A DNA stretch of 64,000 nucleotides from Faecalibacterium prausnitzii (GTDB lineage: Bacteria > Bacillota > Clostridia > Oscillospirales > Ruminococcaceae). Numbering within the stretch: the stretch's first letter is position 1; every line of letters begins with the position of its first letter. The stretch is taken from assembly GCF_003287495.1 (NCBI RefSeq), contig NZ_PRLE01000004.1:186001-250000 (forward strand), read 5' to 3'. Position numbers and translations under genes: made by a program. Positions 16,455 through 23,490 of this stretch are shown here, piece by piece. The notes under the pieces were generated by a model that was not told where the DNA came from, did no database searches, and worked only from the letters and a program-made list of their open reading frames with translations.

Positions 16455-16877
16455 ATGTACGGTATCCCGGAGCACTGCCAGCCCCTTTCCCCCGCCGAGG
16501 AGCAGGTGCTGCTGGCCGTCTGGGCCTGCCGCCCGCCTGCCACCCGGCGCGACATCGGCGAAAAGCTGGCTGCCAAGGGCTGGGCCCCGGCCACAGTGCT
16601 CAACTTCTTGTATCGGCTGGAAAAAAAGGGCTGGGTGAAGAGCGGCAAGGACCAGAACCGCAACACCTACACTCCCACCGTTACCCGCCGGGCCTACGGC
16701 GTGGCCGCCATGCGGGAACGGCTGGACACCGTCTTCGGCGGCGACCTCGCCGAGGCCGTCCGGGCCCTCGTCAGCGAGAGCGGCTGCGGCCAGAGCGAGC
16801 TGGAACAGGCCATGGCCGTCCTGGCCGAAAAGCACGCTGAAGCGGAAGAATATGATTTGTATGACCCCTACGGGTAA
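16455..16877 (+). CDS. BlaI/MecI/CopY family transcriptional repressor (orphan)
   Basis: 140 residues. A winged-helix N-terminus (LSPAEEQVLLAVWACRPPATRRDIGEKLAAKGWAPAT near residues 8-44, then VLNFLYRLEKKGWVKSGKD) is typical of the BlaI/MecI family. The C-terminus (AEAVRALVSESG..QSELEQAMAVL) is the dimerisation helix. These repressors are usually inactivated by a BlaR1-type protease or by copper. No BlaR1, beta-lactamase or copper ATPase is adjacent, so the signal and target genes are unknown. The start has AGGAGG seven bases upstream; the frame is open to 16437. Confidence 0.88.
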   Translation: MYGIPEHCQPLSPAEEQVLLAVWACRPPATRRDIGEKLAAKGWAPATVLNFLYRLEKKGWVKSGKDQNRNTYTPTVTRRAYGVAAMRERLDTVFGGDLAEAVRALVSESGCGQSELEQAMAVLAEKHAEAEEYDLYDPYG

Positions 16878-17130
16878 AGCAATAGTCAATTTAGCGGATG
16901 CTGACCACATGCTTTTTGTTACAACCAGTAATTATTCTTCTGGTGCTATAGAGTATGCCGCTTCAAGTGGGGTGTCTCTTATCAATGGCTCTGAATTATT
17001 AAAACTTTTGAGCACCTACGGCTTTCTTCATAAAAATGATGTAACCATTGCCCCCTCTGAATGGCAACTAACTGTTTCCGATTTAAAGCCGTACGTTCCT
17101 ACTGATATTTATTCACGATTCTTTTTGTAG
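16852..17130 (+). pseudogene. C-terminal remnant of an Mrr-type restriction-endonuclease domain protein
   Basis: From about 16870 the frame reads NLADADHMLFVTTSNYSSGAIEYAASSGVSLINGSELLKLL in two blocks resembling the end of Mrr-cat domains (VTTS-x-FT-x-x-A-x-x-x-A, then a L-I-D/N-G-x-x-L strand). The catalytic Asp and ExK part is absent, and the frame begins inside the upstream gene without its own ribosome site. Base composition is clearly more AT-rich than the neighbours. It is best read as a decayed, horizontally acquired fragment. Confidence 0.6.
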
Positions 17131-17142
17131 CAGTGCATTAAA

Positions 17143-17180
17143 AACGAAAAAAGCTCCGACAAATCGGAGCTTTTTTCGTT
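17143..17180. terminator. Intrinsic terminator after the Mrr remnant
   Basis: A seventeen-base-pair stem (17143-17159 with 17164-17180) with a four-base loop includes a T run and can act in both directions. Confidence 0.85.
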
Positions 17181-17207
17181 GCTTTTCGTTTGCATTTATG
17201 ATATCCT
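17179..17207 (+). promoter_or_regulatory. Promoter of the candidate toxin mRNA
   Basis: TTGCTT (17179-17184), 17 bases, TATCCT (17202-17207). The resulting leader to the ATG at 17354 is about 140 bases, long for such a short gene. Confidence 0.55.
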
Positions 17208-17275
17208 AAAAGTGCCGTATTTCGCGGTAGGCGCTGTCTGCAAATGCAGGTGGTCAGACTCCACCCCGGGCATTG

Positions 17276-17347
17276 ACCCGGAGGAGTTTCTTTTTGTCAT
17301 CCTCCGGGTGGTACGAATGTTTTTACACACGATACCCAAAGGAGGAG
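17276..17347 (+). promoter_or_regulatory. Leader with two mutually exclusive pairings, one covering the ribosome site
   Basis: ACCCGGAGGA (17276-17285) pairs perfectly with TCCTCCGGGT (17300-17309). The same TCCTCC (17300-17305) is also complementary to the real Shine-Dalgarno GGAGGA (17341-17346). Early in transcription the upstream hairpin can form; rearrangement would hide the ribosome site. This is the kind of metastable leader used by type I toxin messages. Seen in sequence; the function is inferred. Confidence 0.5.
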
Positions 17348-17353
17348 TCCATT

Positions 17354-17497
17354 ATGGATTATTTGAATCTTGTTTTTAGTGCTCTCACGCTGTTAGCCAC
17401 CGTTACGCTCGGCGTCATCCAGATCACCTGGATGATCGCGCGGGACGTTTTTCGGGACAAACACAAAGCCAGGCATGATTCTTGGGATAAAAAGTAA
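17354..17497 (+). CDS. Small hydrophobic protein, candidate type I (holin-like) toxin
   Basis: 47 residues: a single helix near residues 4-28 (LNLVFSALTLLATVTLGVIQ) followed by a strongly charged tail, RDVFRDKHKARHDSWDKK. ATG 17354 has GGAGGAG six bases upstream. The shape, one membrane helix plus a charged tail, matches the Fst/TxpA/holin-like toxin class, although I cannot claim sequence homology. Downstream, convergent DNA carries an antisense promoter at 11 of 12 consensus positions whose RNA would overlap the 3' end. It could instead be an unrelated small membrane peptide. Confidence 0.6.
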   Translation: MDYLNLVFSALTLLATVTLGVIQITWMIARDVFRDKHKARHDSWDKK

Positions 17498-17590
17498 CGA
17501 CCGCCTCACGTTCCCCAACACGAGCGGTCGTTGCTTTTAGCAATAATGTTCTGGTAAGGAGCTGACCATTTTGCAGGCAGCGCCTTTTCT
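17489..17590 (-). ncRNA. Candidate antisense antitoxin RNA
   Basis: Start is predicted from the minus-strand promoter at 17597-17625 and the end from the stem 17496-17504/17524-17532 followed by five U residues (17489-17493). The RNA, about 100 nt, would overlap the last codons and the whole 3' hairpin of the small hydrophobic gene, as RatA does with txpA. It contains no open frame with a ribosome site. Confidence 0.5.
17496..17537. terminator. Shared terminator of toxin mRNA and antisense RNA
   Basis: A nine-base-pair stem (17496-17504 with 17524-17532) begins inside the stop codon. On the plus strand GCTTTT follows; on the minus strand a U5 run follows at 17489-17493. Confidence 0.75.
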
Positions 17591-17596
17591 ATTTGT

Positions 17597-17625
17597 AGTA
17601 TAGTGATTTTTTGTTGTTTTGTCAA
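17597..17625 (-). promoter_or_regulatory. Near-consensus promoter directed at the 3' end of the small toxin-like gene
   Basis: On the minus strand TTGACA (17620-17625), 17 bases, TATACT (17597-17602): a full consensus -35 and a -10 one base from consensus. The only gene in its path on that side is the plus-strand 47-codon frame, so it must make an antisense transcript. Confidence 0.8.
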
Positions 17626-17651
17626 GCCCGCATGGTGGGCTGGGAGGATCT

Positions 17652-18806
17652 ATGTCAGATTGCAAACTGCGCGCCAAAAACTGCGGCGGCTGCCCGCTTC
17701 TGGGGCTGGACTACGCCGCGCAGCTCAAACAAAAAGAAAGCGCCGTCCGCGCCCTGCTGGGCAAATACGGTCCCGTGCACCCCATCCGGGGGATGGATGT
17801 CCCCTACCGCTACCGCAACAAGGTCATTTCCACCTTTGCCCCGGCAGCGGGCGGGAAGCTCACCTCCGGCATCTATGCGGCCCGCACCCACAAAGTGCTG
17901 CCCGTGGAGAGCTGCCTGCTGGAAGACGAAGTGCTGGACAAGGTGCTGCTGGCTGTCCGGGCGGCGGCCAATCGCTGCCGCTACCAGCCCTACAACGAGG
18001 ACCGCGGCACCGGCCTGCTCCGTCACTGTCTGCTCCGTCGGGCCGTTGCCACCGGGCAGGTGATGGTGGTACTGGTCACGGCCCAGCCCGTTCTGCCCGG
18101 TGCCAAGAACTTCGTCCGTTATCTCTTGGAAGAAGCCGAAACGCGCGGCGTCCCTGTGACCACCGTGGTGCAGAATTACAACCCCCGCCAGACCAGCGTT
18201 GTGCTGGGCGAGGCCGAAAAAGTGCTGTACGGCAAGGGCTTCATTCTGGACACTCTCTGCGGCAAGACCTATGCCCTGAGCCCCCGCAGCTTCTACCAGG
18301 TCAACCCGGTGCAGACGGCGGTGCTCTACGGACTGGCCGTGGATGCCGCCCGCCTGACCGGAAAAGAGACCGTGCTGGACGCCTACTGCGGCATTGGTAC
18401 CATCGGCCTCACGGCCTCCGGCAAGGCCAAGCAGGTGGTAGGCGTCGAGCTCAACCGGGACGCCGTGCGGGACGCCATTGGCAACGCCAAACACAATGGC
18501 GTGAAAAACGCACGCTTCTTCGCCGCGGATGCCACCGCGTGGATCCAGGAAGCCGCCGAAGCGGGCCAGCGGGCAGACGTCATCTTCATGGACCCGCCCC
18601 GAGAGGGCTCGACCCCCCGGTTCCTTGAGAGCGTGGCCAGGATGGCCCCGAAGCGGGTGGTCTATGTCAGCTGCAACCCCGAGACCATGGCCCGCGACCT
18701 CGCTCTCCTGACCCAAAAAGGCTACCGCGCCGAAGGTTTTGTCCCAGTGGATCTATTCCCCCAGACCGCCCATTGCGAAGTGGTCGGGGCCTTGTCCAGA
18801 CTGTGA
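17652..18806 (+). CDS. rlmD: 23S rRNA (uracil(1939)-C(5))-methyltransferase
   Basis: RlmD/RumA-type enzyme making 5-methyluridine in 23S rRNA. There is a cysteine cluster at the N-terminus (CKLRAKNCGGCPLLGLDY) that matches the family's 4Fe-4S ligands together with a later Cys. The SAM motif LDAYCGIGTIGL lies near residue 240, DPPREGSTPRFL is the substrate-side loop, and VYVSCNPETMARDL holds the catalytic Cys near residue 338. 384 residues; a TRAM domain seems to be missing. ATG 17652 follows GGAGG by four bases. RlmCD-type double specificity cannot be excluded. Confidence 0.92.
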   Translation: MSDCKLRAKNCGGCPLLGLDYAAQLKQKESAVRALLGKYGPVHPIRGMDVPYRYRNKVISTFAPAAGGKLTSGIYAARTHKVLPVESCLLEDEVLDKVLLAVRAAANRCRYQPYNEDRGTGLLRHCLLRRAVATGQVMVVLVTAQPVLPGAKNFVRYLLEEAETRGVPVTTVVQNYNPRQTSVVLGEAEKVLYGKGFILDTLCGKTYALSPRSFYQVNPVQTAVLYGLAVDAARLTGKETVLDAYCGIGTIGLTASGKAKQVVGVELNRDAVRDAIGNAKHNGVKNARFFAADATAWIQEAAEAGQRADVIFMDPPREGSTPRFLESVARMAPKRVVYVSCNPETMARDLALLTQKGYRAEGFVPVDLFPQTAHCEVVGALSRL

Positions 18807-18823
18807 ATCAAACACCGTGAAAG

Positions 18824-18889
18824 CGAGGAAGCAGTATGAATGAGTTTTCACACTTAAAAAACAAGCTTCTGGCAGCGTGGGCTTCCTCG
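18824..18889 (+). other. Hairpin-flanked short region after rlmD
   Basis: CGAGGAAGC (18824-18832) and its complement GCTTCCTCG (18881-18889) enclose about 48 bases containing ATG 18837, which opens a 20-codon frame (MNEFSHLKNKLLAAWASSWH) weakly preceded by GAGG. The 238-base gap to metH holds no larger gene. It could be a structured 3' RNA element or a tiny peptide gene. Confidence 0.3.
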
Positions 18890-18979
18890 TGGCACTGATC
18901 ATCTCTTTCTTTGCTTGACCGACGATTTGATTCTCTTTCAAGTTGTCGTTCCCTGTTCTCCTAATTCATTTACCTTCTA

Positions 18980-19027
18980 AAACAACAGCCGCTCCGGTTT
19001 ATGCTTTGCCCGGAGCGGCTGTTGTTT
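18980..19027. terminator. Bidirectional terminator between rlmD and metH
   Basis: An eighteen-base-pair stem (18980-18997 with 19010-19027) with T runs on both sides lies between the convergent genes. Confidence 0.9.
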
Positions 19028-19044
19028 TTTATTTTAAATTGAAA

Positions 19045-21486
19045 TCACGCCCCAAAGAACTCTTTTGCGATATCCGCGCTCTGCTTGGCGTCCTTGGCGT
19101 ACCAGTCCGCGCCGATCTTCTCGGCGTACTCGGGGGTCAGCACGGCACCGCCCACCATCACCTTGCAATCCAGCTTGGCGGCGTGGAGGGCCGCAATGGT
19201 CTCCTCCATGCTCTTAAGGGTTGTGGTCATCAGGGCGGAGAGGCCCACAAGGTGGACGTCCTTTTCCCGGACAGTCTCCACTACGGTCTCCACGGGAACA
19301 TCGCGGCCCAGGTCGATGACCTCAAAGCCATAGTTTTCAAGGATGACCTTGACAATGTTCTTGCCGATGTCGTGGACATCGCCCTTGACGGTGGCCAGCA
19401 CGATGCGGCCTTTGCTGGCCCCGGAACCGCCCCGCTGGGCAATGGCGGTCTTGATCTCGTCAAAAGCGCTCTGGGCCGCGCTGGCGGCCTGCAGCAGCTG
19501 CGGCAGGAAGAGCTTCCCTTTCTCGTACTTGACCCCCACGATGTCCAGTGCCGGGATGAGGGCCTCATCCACCAGCTCCAGCGGCTCTTTCTCGGCCAGC
19601 AGGGCCTTGGTGCAGGCAGCAGCTTCCCCTTTCAGGCCCTGCTCCACCGCTTTCATCAGGGGGGCATAGGGGCCGGACACCGCCGGGCCCGCTGCCTCCG
19701 CGGCGGCAGGGACACCGCTGGCAGCTTTGTCCTGCATGGCCTTGGCCAGCGCCGCCGAGGCGGGCACTTGATCGGCATAGCGGGCAATGTATCTGCCGCT
19801 CTGCTTGTCCCGGTTGGTGAGGACGTTGTAGGCATAGACCGCCGCCATCATCTCCTCGCTGGAGGGGTTCATGATGGCAAGATCGAGGCCTGCATACATG
19901 GCCATGGTGAGGAACGTGGTGTTCAGGTACGGGCGGCAGGGCAGGCCGAAGCTGATGTTGGACACGCCCAGAATCGTCCGTACCCCCAGCTCCGTCTTAC
20001 AGGTGTGGAGAGCCTGCACCGTGGCAAGCACGTCCTCCTGCTGAGCGCTGGCGGTCAGGGTCAGGCAGTCGATGTAAATATCCTCCTGCGGGATGCCCGC
20101 TTCCAGCGCCGCTTTTTTGATGCGGCGGGCAATGGCCACACGGTCTTCCGCCTTGGGCTGGATGCCCCGCTCATCAATGGCGAGGCCTACCACGGCGGCA
20201 CCGTACTTTTTGCACAGGGGCAGAACTTTTTCCAGCACCTCCGGCTCGCCGTTGACCGAGTTGACGATGGGTTTGCCGTTGTAGACCCGCAGGCCCCGCT
20301 CCAGCGCTTCGGCGTGGGAAGAATCCAGCTGCAAGGGCAGGCTGACCACGCTCTGCAGAGCCTTGACCACCTGCTCCATCCGAGCGGGCTCATCCACGCC
20401 GGGGGCACCCACGTTGACGTCCAGGATCTGTGCTCCGGCCTCGGCCTGGCTGACCGCCTGCTCGAGAATATAGTTCATGTCGCCGTCCCGCAGGGCCTGC
20501 TGGAACCGCTTTTTGCCCGTGGGGTTGATCCGCTCGCCCACCACGGTGATGCCGTCCACATTCACGCAGTCCACCGGGCTGCAGATGACCGAGAGCATCG
20601 GGTGCTCCGGGCGGCCCGGCTTGCAATCGGCAAACACGCCGTTGAGCATCTGGATGAACTCCGGCGTGGTGCCGCAGCAGCCGCCCGCCGCAAACAGGTG
20701 CAGCTCCCGGTAGGGCTTCATCTGCATTGCGTAAAGCTGCGGGGTGATGTCGTAGCCGCTGCCGTCGGCCCGGGGCAGGCCCGCGTTGGGCTTGACGAAG
20801 ACCGGGAAATCTCCGGGCACGGCCTCCGCCAGCCGCTTGGCCATGGGGAAGATCTCTTTGGGTCCCAGCGAGCAGTTGATGCCCACGGCGTTGGCCCCCA
20901 GGCCCCGGGCCGTGGCCGCAAAGCTCTCCACCGTGCAGCCCGTAAAGGTGCGGCCATTGGCCTCAAAGCTCATGCTGGCCATGATGGGCAGGGTGCTGTT
21001 CTCCTTGGCGGCCAGCAGAGCCGCTTTCATTTCATACAGGTCCGTGAATGTCTCAAAATAGAGGATGTCCGCCCCGGCGGCCACACCGGCCCGGACGATA
21101 CGGCCATACTCCGCCACGGCGTCCTCAAAGGCCAGCGTCCCGCTGGGTTCCAGCAGCTCGCCCAGCGGGCCCACATCCAGCGTGACCAGCGCGCCATACG
21201 GAGCCACGGCCTGCTTGCAGTTGGCAATGCCCGCCGTGATGACCTCTTCCAGCGTGTACTTGCTGTCGGCCAGCTTGTGGGGCGAAGCGCCAAAGGTATT
21301 GGCGTTGACGACGCGGCTGCCAGCGGCCGCGTATTTTGCATGGATGCTCCGGATGAGCTCCGGGTTTTCAAGGTTCAAATCTTCCGGCCGGGTCCCCAGC
21401 TTCATCCCGGCTGCCTGCAGCATGGTGCCCATACCGCCATCCAACAGGATGGTATTGGGCTGGTTGAACAGTTCACTCGCTTGCAC
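19045..21486 (-). CDS. metH: Cobalamin-dependent methionine synthase without reactivation domain
   Basis: MetH moves a methyl group from 5-methyltetrahydrofolate through cob(I)alamin to homocysteine. Domains in order: homocysteine/Zn domain (ILLDGGMGTMLQ; Zn ligands in INCSLG and GGCCGTTP near residues 200-275), pterin domain (VVGERINPTGKKRF), helical cap, and B12 domain with the axial-ligand motif DVHDIGKN near residue 700. It ends there: the S-adenosylmethionine reactivation domain is supplied by the neighbouring gene. I choose GTG 21486, with GAGGGAAG upstream, overlapping that gene by 14 bases; GTG or ATG further upstream is less likely. Confidence 0.95.
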   Translation of the reverse strand: MQASELFNQPNTILLDGGMGTMLQAAGMKLGTRPEDLNLENPELIRSIHAKYAAAGSRVVNANTFGASPHKLADSKYTLEEVITAGIANCKQAVAPYGALVTLDVGPLGELLEPSGTLAFEDAVAEYGRIVRAGVAAGADILYFETFTDLYEMKAALLAAKENSTLPIMASMSFEANGRTFTGCTVESFAATARGLGANAVGINCSLGPKEIFPMAKRLAEAVPGDFPVFVKPNAGLPRADGSGYDITPQLYAMQMKPYRELHLFAAGGCCGTTPEFIQMLNGVFADCKPGRPEHPMLSVICSPVDCVNVDGITVVGERINPTGKKRFQQALRDGDMNYILEQAVSQAEAGAQILDVNVGAPGVDEPARMEQVVKALQSVVSLPLQLDSSHAEALERGLRVYNGKPIVNSVNGEPEVLEKVLPLCKKYGAAVVGLAIDERGIQPKAEDRVAIARRIKKAALEAGIPQEDIYIDCLTLTASAQQEDVLATVQALHTCKTELGVRTILGVSNISFGLPCRPYLNTTFLTMAMYAGLDLAIMNPSSEEMMAAVYAYNVLTNRDKQSGRYIARYADQVPASAALAKAMQDKAASGVPAAAEAAGPAVSGPYAPLMKAVEQGLKGEAAACTKALLAEKEPLELVDEALIPALDIVGVKYEKGKLFLPQLLQAASAAQSAFDEIKTAIAQRGGSGASKGRIVLATVKGDVHDIGKNIVKVILENYGFEVIDLGRDVPVETVVETVREKDVHLVGLSALMTTTLKSMEETIAALHAAKLDCKVMVGGAVLTPEYAEKIGADWYAKDAKQSADIAKEFFGA

Positions 21487-22162
21487 AGGTCTTCCCTCTC
21501 TTTCGATATTCGCACCGGGTACGGAGCACACAATGCCCGCAGCCCGCTAAATGTCCCTTGACCGGGTGGTCACTGAGGCCCAGAATGGCCGTCACGCTCT
21601 TGCGGGGGGTCATCAGGTTGGTGTTCAGCACACAGATGCCCGCCCGCCGGGCGGTGTCCAGCACTGCCGCTACTTTCGGCTGCACCGTGATGGGCCAATC
21701 GCCGTAGCCCGGCGAGAAGCGGCCCGTGAGGTACTTTTCCTCCCGCGCGGCCCACTGCCGCAGCTCGGCTTCGGCGGCATCCGCCGCCTGCTCCGCCAGG
21801 GCGGAACCCAGTGCGTCCGACGCCACGGAGGCGGCAATATCCCCCACCCCGGCCCGGCGGATCTGTGCATCCACGCCGGGGCCCAGAGTAACTGCCAGCA
21901 GCAGTGCCTGCGGGCAGCCCTCCAGATGCTTCATCACATCCCCGCCCTGCAGGATCCCTGCTTCCAGCAGGCTGTCCACATCGGCTTCCAGCCAGACGGC
22001 CCGGGGCGTGGCGGCTGCCAGAATGGGCACCGCGCATTTTTCCAGCAGTGTCCGAGTGGCAGTGTCCGGCTCCCCCCGGGCTCCAAAGTAGCGCGCCGCC
22101 TGCGGGATATCGATCTTGGCCGGTTTTTCCAGCACCAGCGGCCTGCTTGGCCCGATGGACAT
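21473..22162 (-). CDS. Methionine synthase activation-domain protein
   Basis: 229 residues. The C-terminal half carries the reactivation signature GRFSPGYGDWPITVQPK (near residues 148-164), which in full-length MetH binds S-adenosylmethionine and re-methylates oxidised cob(II)alamin. A Cys-rich end, AGCGHCVLRTRCEYRKRGKTC, is unusual and could bind a metal or cluster. It is the upstream gene of the pair and its stop overlaps metH by 14 bases, so the two halves are made together. Confidence 0.92.
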   Translation of the reverse strand: MSIGPSRPLVLEKPAKIDIPQAARYFGARGEPDTATRTLLEKCAVPILAAATPRAVWLEADVDSLLEAGILQGGDVMKHLEGCPQALLLAVTLGPGVDAQIRRAGVGDIAASVASDALGSALAEQAADAAEAELRQWAAREEKYLTGRFSPGYGDWPITVQPKVAAVLDTARRAGICVLNTNLMTPRKSVTAILGLSDHPVKGHLAGCGHCVLRTRCEYRKRGKTCASE

Positions 22163-22194
22163 TTCCGCCGCCCCCTTTCCGTAGAATCTGTTTC

Positions 22195-22223
22195 AGTATA
22201 CCGCACCGGTGGGATTTTATCAA
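22195..22223 (-). promoter_or_regulatory. Promoter of the metH operon
   Basis: On the minus strand TTGATA (22218-22223), 17 bases, TATACT (22195-22200), about 30 bases before the activation-protein ATG. No cobalamin or SAM riboswitch fits in so short a leader. Confidence 0.7.
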
Positions 22224-22234
22224 TCCCGCAGACA

Positions 22235-22273
22235 GAAAAACACCCCTGCACACGGGGCGCAGAGGTGTTTTGC
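22235..22273 (-). terminator. Terminator of the importer/PHP/lipoprotein operon
   Basis: AAAACACC and GGTGTTTT, with a further CTGC/GCAG pairing inside, form a stem just after the lipoprotein stop, with U residues following on the minus-strand transcript. Confidence 0.75.
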
Positions 22274-22281
22274 ATCCGGTA

Positions 22282-23424
22282 TCAGAATTTGATCTTCCAC
22301 ACATGGTCGGTGCGGAACGTGCCGTTGGCGTAGTGGATGGCACCGGACTCAAACAGCACATAGATGCCGCCGTCCTTGGCGTCGGCCAGTGCCTCGGTCA
22401 TGGGCATGGCGGTCACGCTCTCTTTGAGGCGCTTGCTGTCCAGAATGTAACCCGGCACATCCCTGCCCTGCACGGTCAGCATGGTGTCCAGCGTCTCTCC
22501 CAGTGCCAGCGAGTAGTGGAGCAGGCTGGCGTTGTTCTTCCGGCCATAGGACTGGCTCAGGGTGACGGTATCGTCCTCCCCGACCACGACACCCTGAATT
22601 TTGTTGGGACCGACCAGTACCACATCCGGCTGAGCATAATCGTCGCCGTCCGCCACGGAAAGGCTCCCCTTGCTGAGGTCATAGCCCATGATGTAGCAGC
22701 CGTAGTCCTCGCCGTCGGCGCTGGCCGTGGTGTACTTCATGCCGTCCGAGAGGGGGTAATCCGCGCCCGGGTGGTAGAAGTTTCCCACCCACAAATAGCC
22801 GTGGGAACAACTCAGGAACGAGGGCGAGACCGGCACCGGGATGGTCTGCTCCAGCTTCACCTCGTGGCTGCCCTCGGCGGGCAGGTCTTTGAGGGGAATC
22901 GCGCAGATGGTGTACAGACCGTTTTGCTTCTGGCCCGAGACGTAGAGGGTGTCTTCACTGACAGCCACGCCGCCCACATGGCCGTCAAAGGGGGTGCCAC
23001 CTGCATTGAGCAGGAGATACTCCGCCGTCAGCTCCCCGGTGGCGGTGTCCACGGCCAGAATGGCCGAGGATTTTCCGTCGGTGGTGTAATAGCCGGAGAT
23101 GTACAGGATGCCTGTTTCATCGCACTGGTCCATGCCCTGGGGGATGAGGTTTTCCGCAAGGCCCGGAATGACCAGCCCCGGCTCCGCCTTGCTCAGGAAA
23201 TCCGCAAAATCCGCTTCCTCTTTGTAGGTCTCCGTGGGCACGGTGGGGGTCTGGGTGTACTTCATGGCAGGCTCTTCCGGCTGCTCTGCCGCCTCCGAGG
23301 AAGCCACAGACGATGCAGGCACGGAAGAAGCCGAGGATGCCGGAGCACCGCCGCAGGCCGTCAGGAGCAGGGCCCCTGCCAGCAGGGCAGCAGAGAGGGA
23401 TAACCCTTTTTTGAAACAGGACAT
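22282..23424 (-). CDS. Lipoprotein, probable beta-propeller-like
   Basis: 380 residues. A lipoprotein signal peptide (FKKGLSLSAALLAGALLLTACGG) gives lipidated Cys near residue 24, followed by a Ser/Ala-rich linker. The body repeats short strands that look like propeller blades (GILYISGYYTTDGKSSAILAVD; DTLYVSGQKQNGLYTICAIP; HGYLWVGNFYHPGADYPLSD). It is the last gene of the ABC importer-PHP operon, so an extracellular role in handling the same substrate is likely. No enzymatic motif is recognisable. ATG 23424 is preferred over 23433 because AAGGA is eight bases upstream. Confidence 0.75.
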   Translation of the reverse strand: MSCFKKGLSLSAALLAGALLLTACGGAPASSASSVPASSVASSEAAEQPEEPAMKYTQTPTVPTETYKEEADFADFLSKAEPGLVIPGLAENLIPQGMDQCDETGILYISGYYTTDGKSSAILAVDTATGELTAEYLLLNAGGTPFDGHVGGVAVSEDTLYVSGQKQNGLYTICAIPLKDLPAEGSHEVKLEQTIPVPVSPSFLSCSHGYLWVGNFYHPGADYPLSDGMKYTTASADGEDYGCYIMGYDLSKGSLSVADGDDYAQPDVVLVGPNKIQGVVVGEDDTVTLSQSYGRKNNASLLHYSLALGETLDTMLTVQGRDVPGYILDSKRLKESVTAMPMTEALADAKDGGIYVLFESGAIHYANGTFRTDHVWKIKF

Positions 23425-23490
23425 TGCTTTCATCCTTTCCGTTTTGTTGTTTTGTTCGTGTTTATTCTGTTTTGTATGATCTTTTCCGGG

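Noticed and set aside
15041-16666. 541-codon frame covering serC plus the upstream gap
   Set aside because: The added N-terminus runs through promoter DNA and into the divergent repressor gene; SerC starts at MARVYNFSAGPS.
18753-18941. 62-codon minus-strand frame downstream of rlmD
   Set aside because: It overlaps the end of rlmD, has no ribosome site and no recognisable composition; probably chance.
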